64,000 nt of DNA from DATGKG01 sp963783145 (GTDB lineage: Bacteria; Desulfobacterota; Binatia; Binatales; Binataceae), in contig CAWAMM010000011.1 in the NCBI GenBank assembly GCA_963783145.1, positions 310,001 to 374,000 of the forward strand, read 5' to 3'. Position 1 is the stretch's first letter, and every line of letters begins with the position of its first letter. Positions 62,609-64,000 of the stretch are shown here, piece after piece. Under the pieces are notes generated by a model. The model did not search any database and was not told the origin of the DNA. It saw nothing but the letters and a program-made list of their open reading frames with translations. The position numbers were made by a program, and so were the translations under genes.

Positions 62609-62779
62609 CCTACGCGTCAGAGGGGAGCTGAGCCTTTTTTAACAACCAGCAGTAAAAACCACTTGGGCTCAGATACGCTTGCGAGGAATTCGCATCGATG
62701 CGACCATTTGCCCTCCATTGCGCCGGCGATGTATGGACTCGGAGCGGCTCGGTACACATACTACCGGTAGGGGCAAACT

Positions 62780-63145
62780 ATGAAAAACAGAGTGCGCCAG
62801 CCGGTGCATATCGAACCGAAGGGATGGGGCCGCGAGGTGTGGCTCGCCAATAACGAGCTTTATTGCGGGAAAATTCTCGAAATCAATAAGGGCAAACGAT
62901 GCTCGTTGCATTTCCATAAACTCAAAACCGAATCGTTTTTTCTGCGCGCGGGGCGCCTGCGGGTCACCATCAAGGCGTCGCCGGAGGCCGAGGAAATTGA
63001 GCAGTTCATCCTGAATCCGGGTGAATGCATGGACATTCCGCCCGGCTTGGTGCATCAGATGGAGGCGCTGGAAGACGCGGAGCTGTATGAGTTTTCCACC
63101 CAACATTTCAATAGCGATTCGCACCGCCTGGTCAAAGGCGATTAA
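62780..63145 (+). CDS. Single-domain cupin
   Basis: The 121-residue protein has GWGREVWLANNELYCGKIL, LHFHKLKTESFF (metal-binding His-x-His and Glu), LNPGECMDIPPGLVHQM (third His). It resembles the cupin half of mannose-6-phosphate isomerase/mannose-1-phosphate guanylyltransferase and lies 12 bp before gmd, so a sugar-nucleotide role is plausible. ATG 62780 follows GGTAGGGGC. Confidence 0.82.
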   Translation: MKNRVRQPVHIEPKGWGREVWLANNELYCGKILEINKGKRCSLHFHKLKTESFFLRAGRLRVTIKASPEAEEIEQFILNPGECMDIPPGLVHQMEALEDAELYEFSTQHFNSDSHRLVKGD

Positions 63146-63157
63146 GGCAGGTAGCCA

Positions 63158-64000
63158 TTGGCAAAAGTCGCGCTGATAACCGGGGTGACCGGGCAGGACG
63201 GGTCGTACCTCGCGGAATTATTGCTCAAGAAGGGCTATGAGACGCATGGCATCGTCAGGCGCAGCTCTAGCTTCGCGACCGCGCGCATCGACCATCTACG
63301 CCGAGGCTTCGCTGTCCCCGGCGAGGGATTACAGCTCCATTATGGCGACCTTGGCGACGGGACCGGGCTGCGGCGCATCATTGAGCAGGTACGTCCGGAT
63401 GAGGTGTACAACCTGGCGGCGCAGTCGCACGTCCGGATCTCATTCGATCAGCCGGAATATACTGCCGACGTAGTTGGTCTAGGCACGCTTAGATTGCTTG
63501 AAACGCTACGGGACCATAATCAGCGACATGGGCGCCAGGCGCGGATGTATCAGGCGGGATCCTCGGAGATGTTCGGGAAGGTGGTGGAGGTTCCGCAGAG
63601 TGAGTTGACGCCGTTTCATCCTCGGAGCCCCTACGCATGCGCGAAGGTTTACGCTCATTGGCAGACAGTGAATTATCGTGAAGCGTACGACTTGTTTGCG
63701 GTGAATGGAATCCTTTTCAATCACGAATCGCCGCGACGAGGCGAGAATTTCGTCACCCGGAAGATCACTCGCAGTGTCGGCCGCATCAAGGCGGGCCTGC
63801 AGAGCAAGCTGTCGCTGGGCAACCTCGATGCGAAGCGCGATTGGGGATTCGCCGGCGATTACGTCGAGGCGATGTGGCTGATGCTGCAGCAGGAGCGCCC
63901 AGACGACTACGTCATCGCGACGGGTGAAACCCATTCGGTGCAGGAGTTCCTCGAATCGGCCTTCGGATACGTGGAACTCGATTGGCACACATACGTGGAT
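63158..64000 (+). CDS. gmd: GDP-mannose 4,6-dehydratase (partial, runs off the window)
   Basis: 281 codons remain open to the last base. KVALITGVTGQDGSYLAELL (NAD-binding), IVRRSSSFATARIDHL, LHYGDLGD, YNLAAQSHVRISF, GSSEMFG, the catalytic YxxxK as SPYACAKVYAHW and FNHESPRRGENFVTRKI are all Gmd signatures. It converts GDP-mannose to GDP-4-keto-6-deoxymannose, the precursor of fucose, rhamnose or perosamine. The start is TTG 63158 after GGCAGG. Conventional Gmd is about 340-370 residues, so the C-terminus is missing. Confidence 0.94.
   Translation, partial: MAKVALITGVTGQDGSYLAELLLKKGYETHGIVRRSSSFATARIDHLRRGFAVPGEGLQLHYGDLGDGTGLRRIIEQVRPDEVYNLAAQSHVRISFDQPEYTADVVGLGTLRLLETLRDHNQRHGRQARMYQAGSSEMFGKVVEVPQSELTPFHPRSPYACAKVYAHWQTVNYREAYDLFAVNGILFNHESPRRGENFVTRKITRSVGRIKAGLQSKLSLGNLDAKRDWGFAGDYVEAMWLMLQQERPDDYVIATGETHSVQEFLESAFGYVELDWHTYVD

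Noticed and set aside
63145..63160. ops-like element (GGCAGGTAGCC) before gmd
   Set aside because: It differs from the E. coli ops consensus and lies at the start codon of gmd and not in a long leader; likely chance.

Overview
The window is about 64 kb of high-GC (roughly 60-65% by eye), gene-dense bacterial chromosome. Gene content is a mix of core genes (gyrB, gyrA, gltB/gltD, ispD, coaE, gmd) and soil-type catabolic genes: crotonases, SDRs, a flavin monooxygenase of the acyl-CoA dehydrogenase fold, glycolate oxidase, a class III polyhydroxyalkanoate synthase and an eroded XoxF-type methanol dehydrogenase. No rRNA, tRNA, CRISPR array or intact prophage was recognised. The best guess is an uncultivated delta-proteobacterium-like or Binatota-like soil lineage. 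This is inference from gene mix and protein flavour, not from a marker phylogeny.

Layout. 0-9 kb: an APC permease, then a tight run of PP2C phosphatase, Ser/Thr kinase, ammonium transporter, hemerythrin-like protein and secreted esterase, followed by a crotonase and a serine hydrolase. 9.3-16.7 kb: a promoter, an Lrp/AsnC regulator translationally overlapped with gltB, then gltD and a glutathione transferase, forming a nitrogen assimilation block. 16.7-22.6 kb: glcD-glcE-glcF plus a DsbA-fold isomerase on the minus strand, divergent from an alanine/serine-glyoxylate aminotransferase. Together these convert glycolate to glyoxylate to glycine. 22.8-24.5 kb: a Tat-exported vanadium haloperoxidase-like enzyme. 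24.6-26.6 kb: a HigB/HigA toxin-antitoxin pair whose toxin seems to start with ATC, repeats, and a protein of a dispersed uncharacterised family.

26.7-32.4 kb: gyrB and gyrA separated by a DUF559 nuclease-like gene embedded in three copies of a two-hairpin repeat. Both gyrase subunits carry unusual residues at quinolone-contact positions. 32.5-39 kb: a hydrolase, a glycoside hydrolase-glycosyltransferase fusion coupled to an ABC exporter, coaE and a divergent CobS-like protein. 39-46 kb: the xoxF remnant, GFA and methyltransferase genes, a PHA granule/synthase operon (phasin-like, PhaE-like, phaC, GNAT), an atypical SDR and a crotonase. 46.5-54.3 kb: FKBP isomerase, monooxygenase, permease, SDR, threonine aldolase, NHL propeller and a CbbQ/NorQ-type ATPase.

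54.3-62.6 kb is an accessory and decaying region. It holds a frameshifted DUF433-type antitoxin, a frameshifted AT-richer HNH/DGQHR gene, a tandemly duplicated ispD-3'-end/antitoxin segment, a frameshifted PEGA lipoprotein, two tandem copies of a MITE-like element and a frameshifted LysR gene. From 58.4 kb a specialised NusG paralogue, a cupin and a partial gmd suggest the start of a surface-polysaccharide locus continuing beyond the window.
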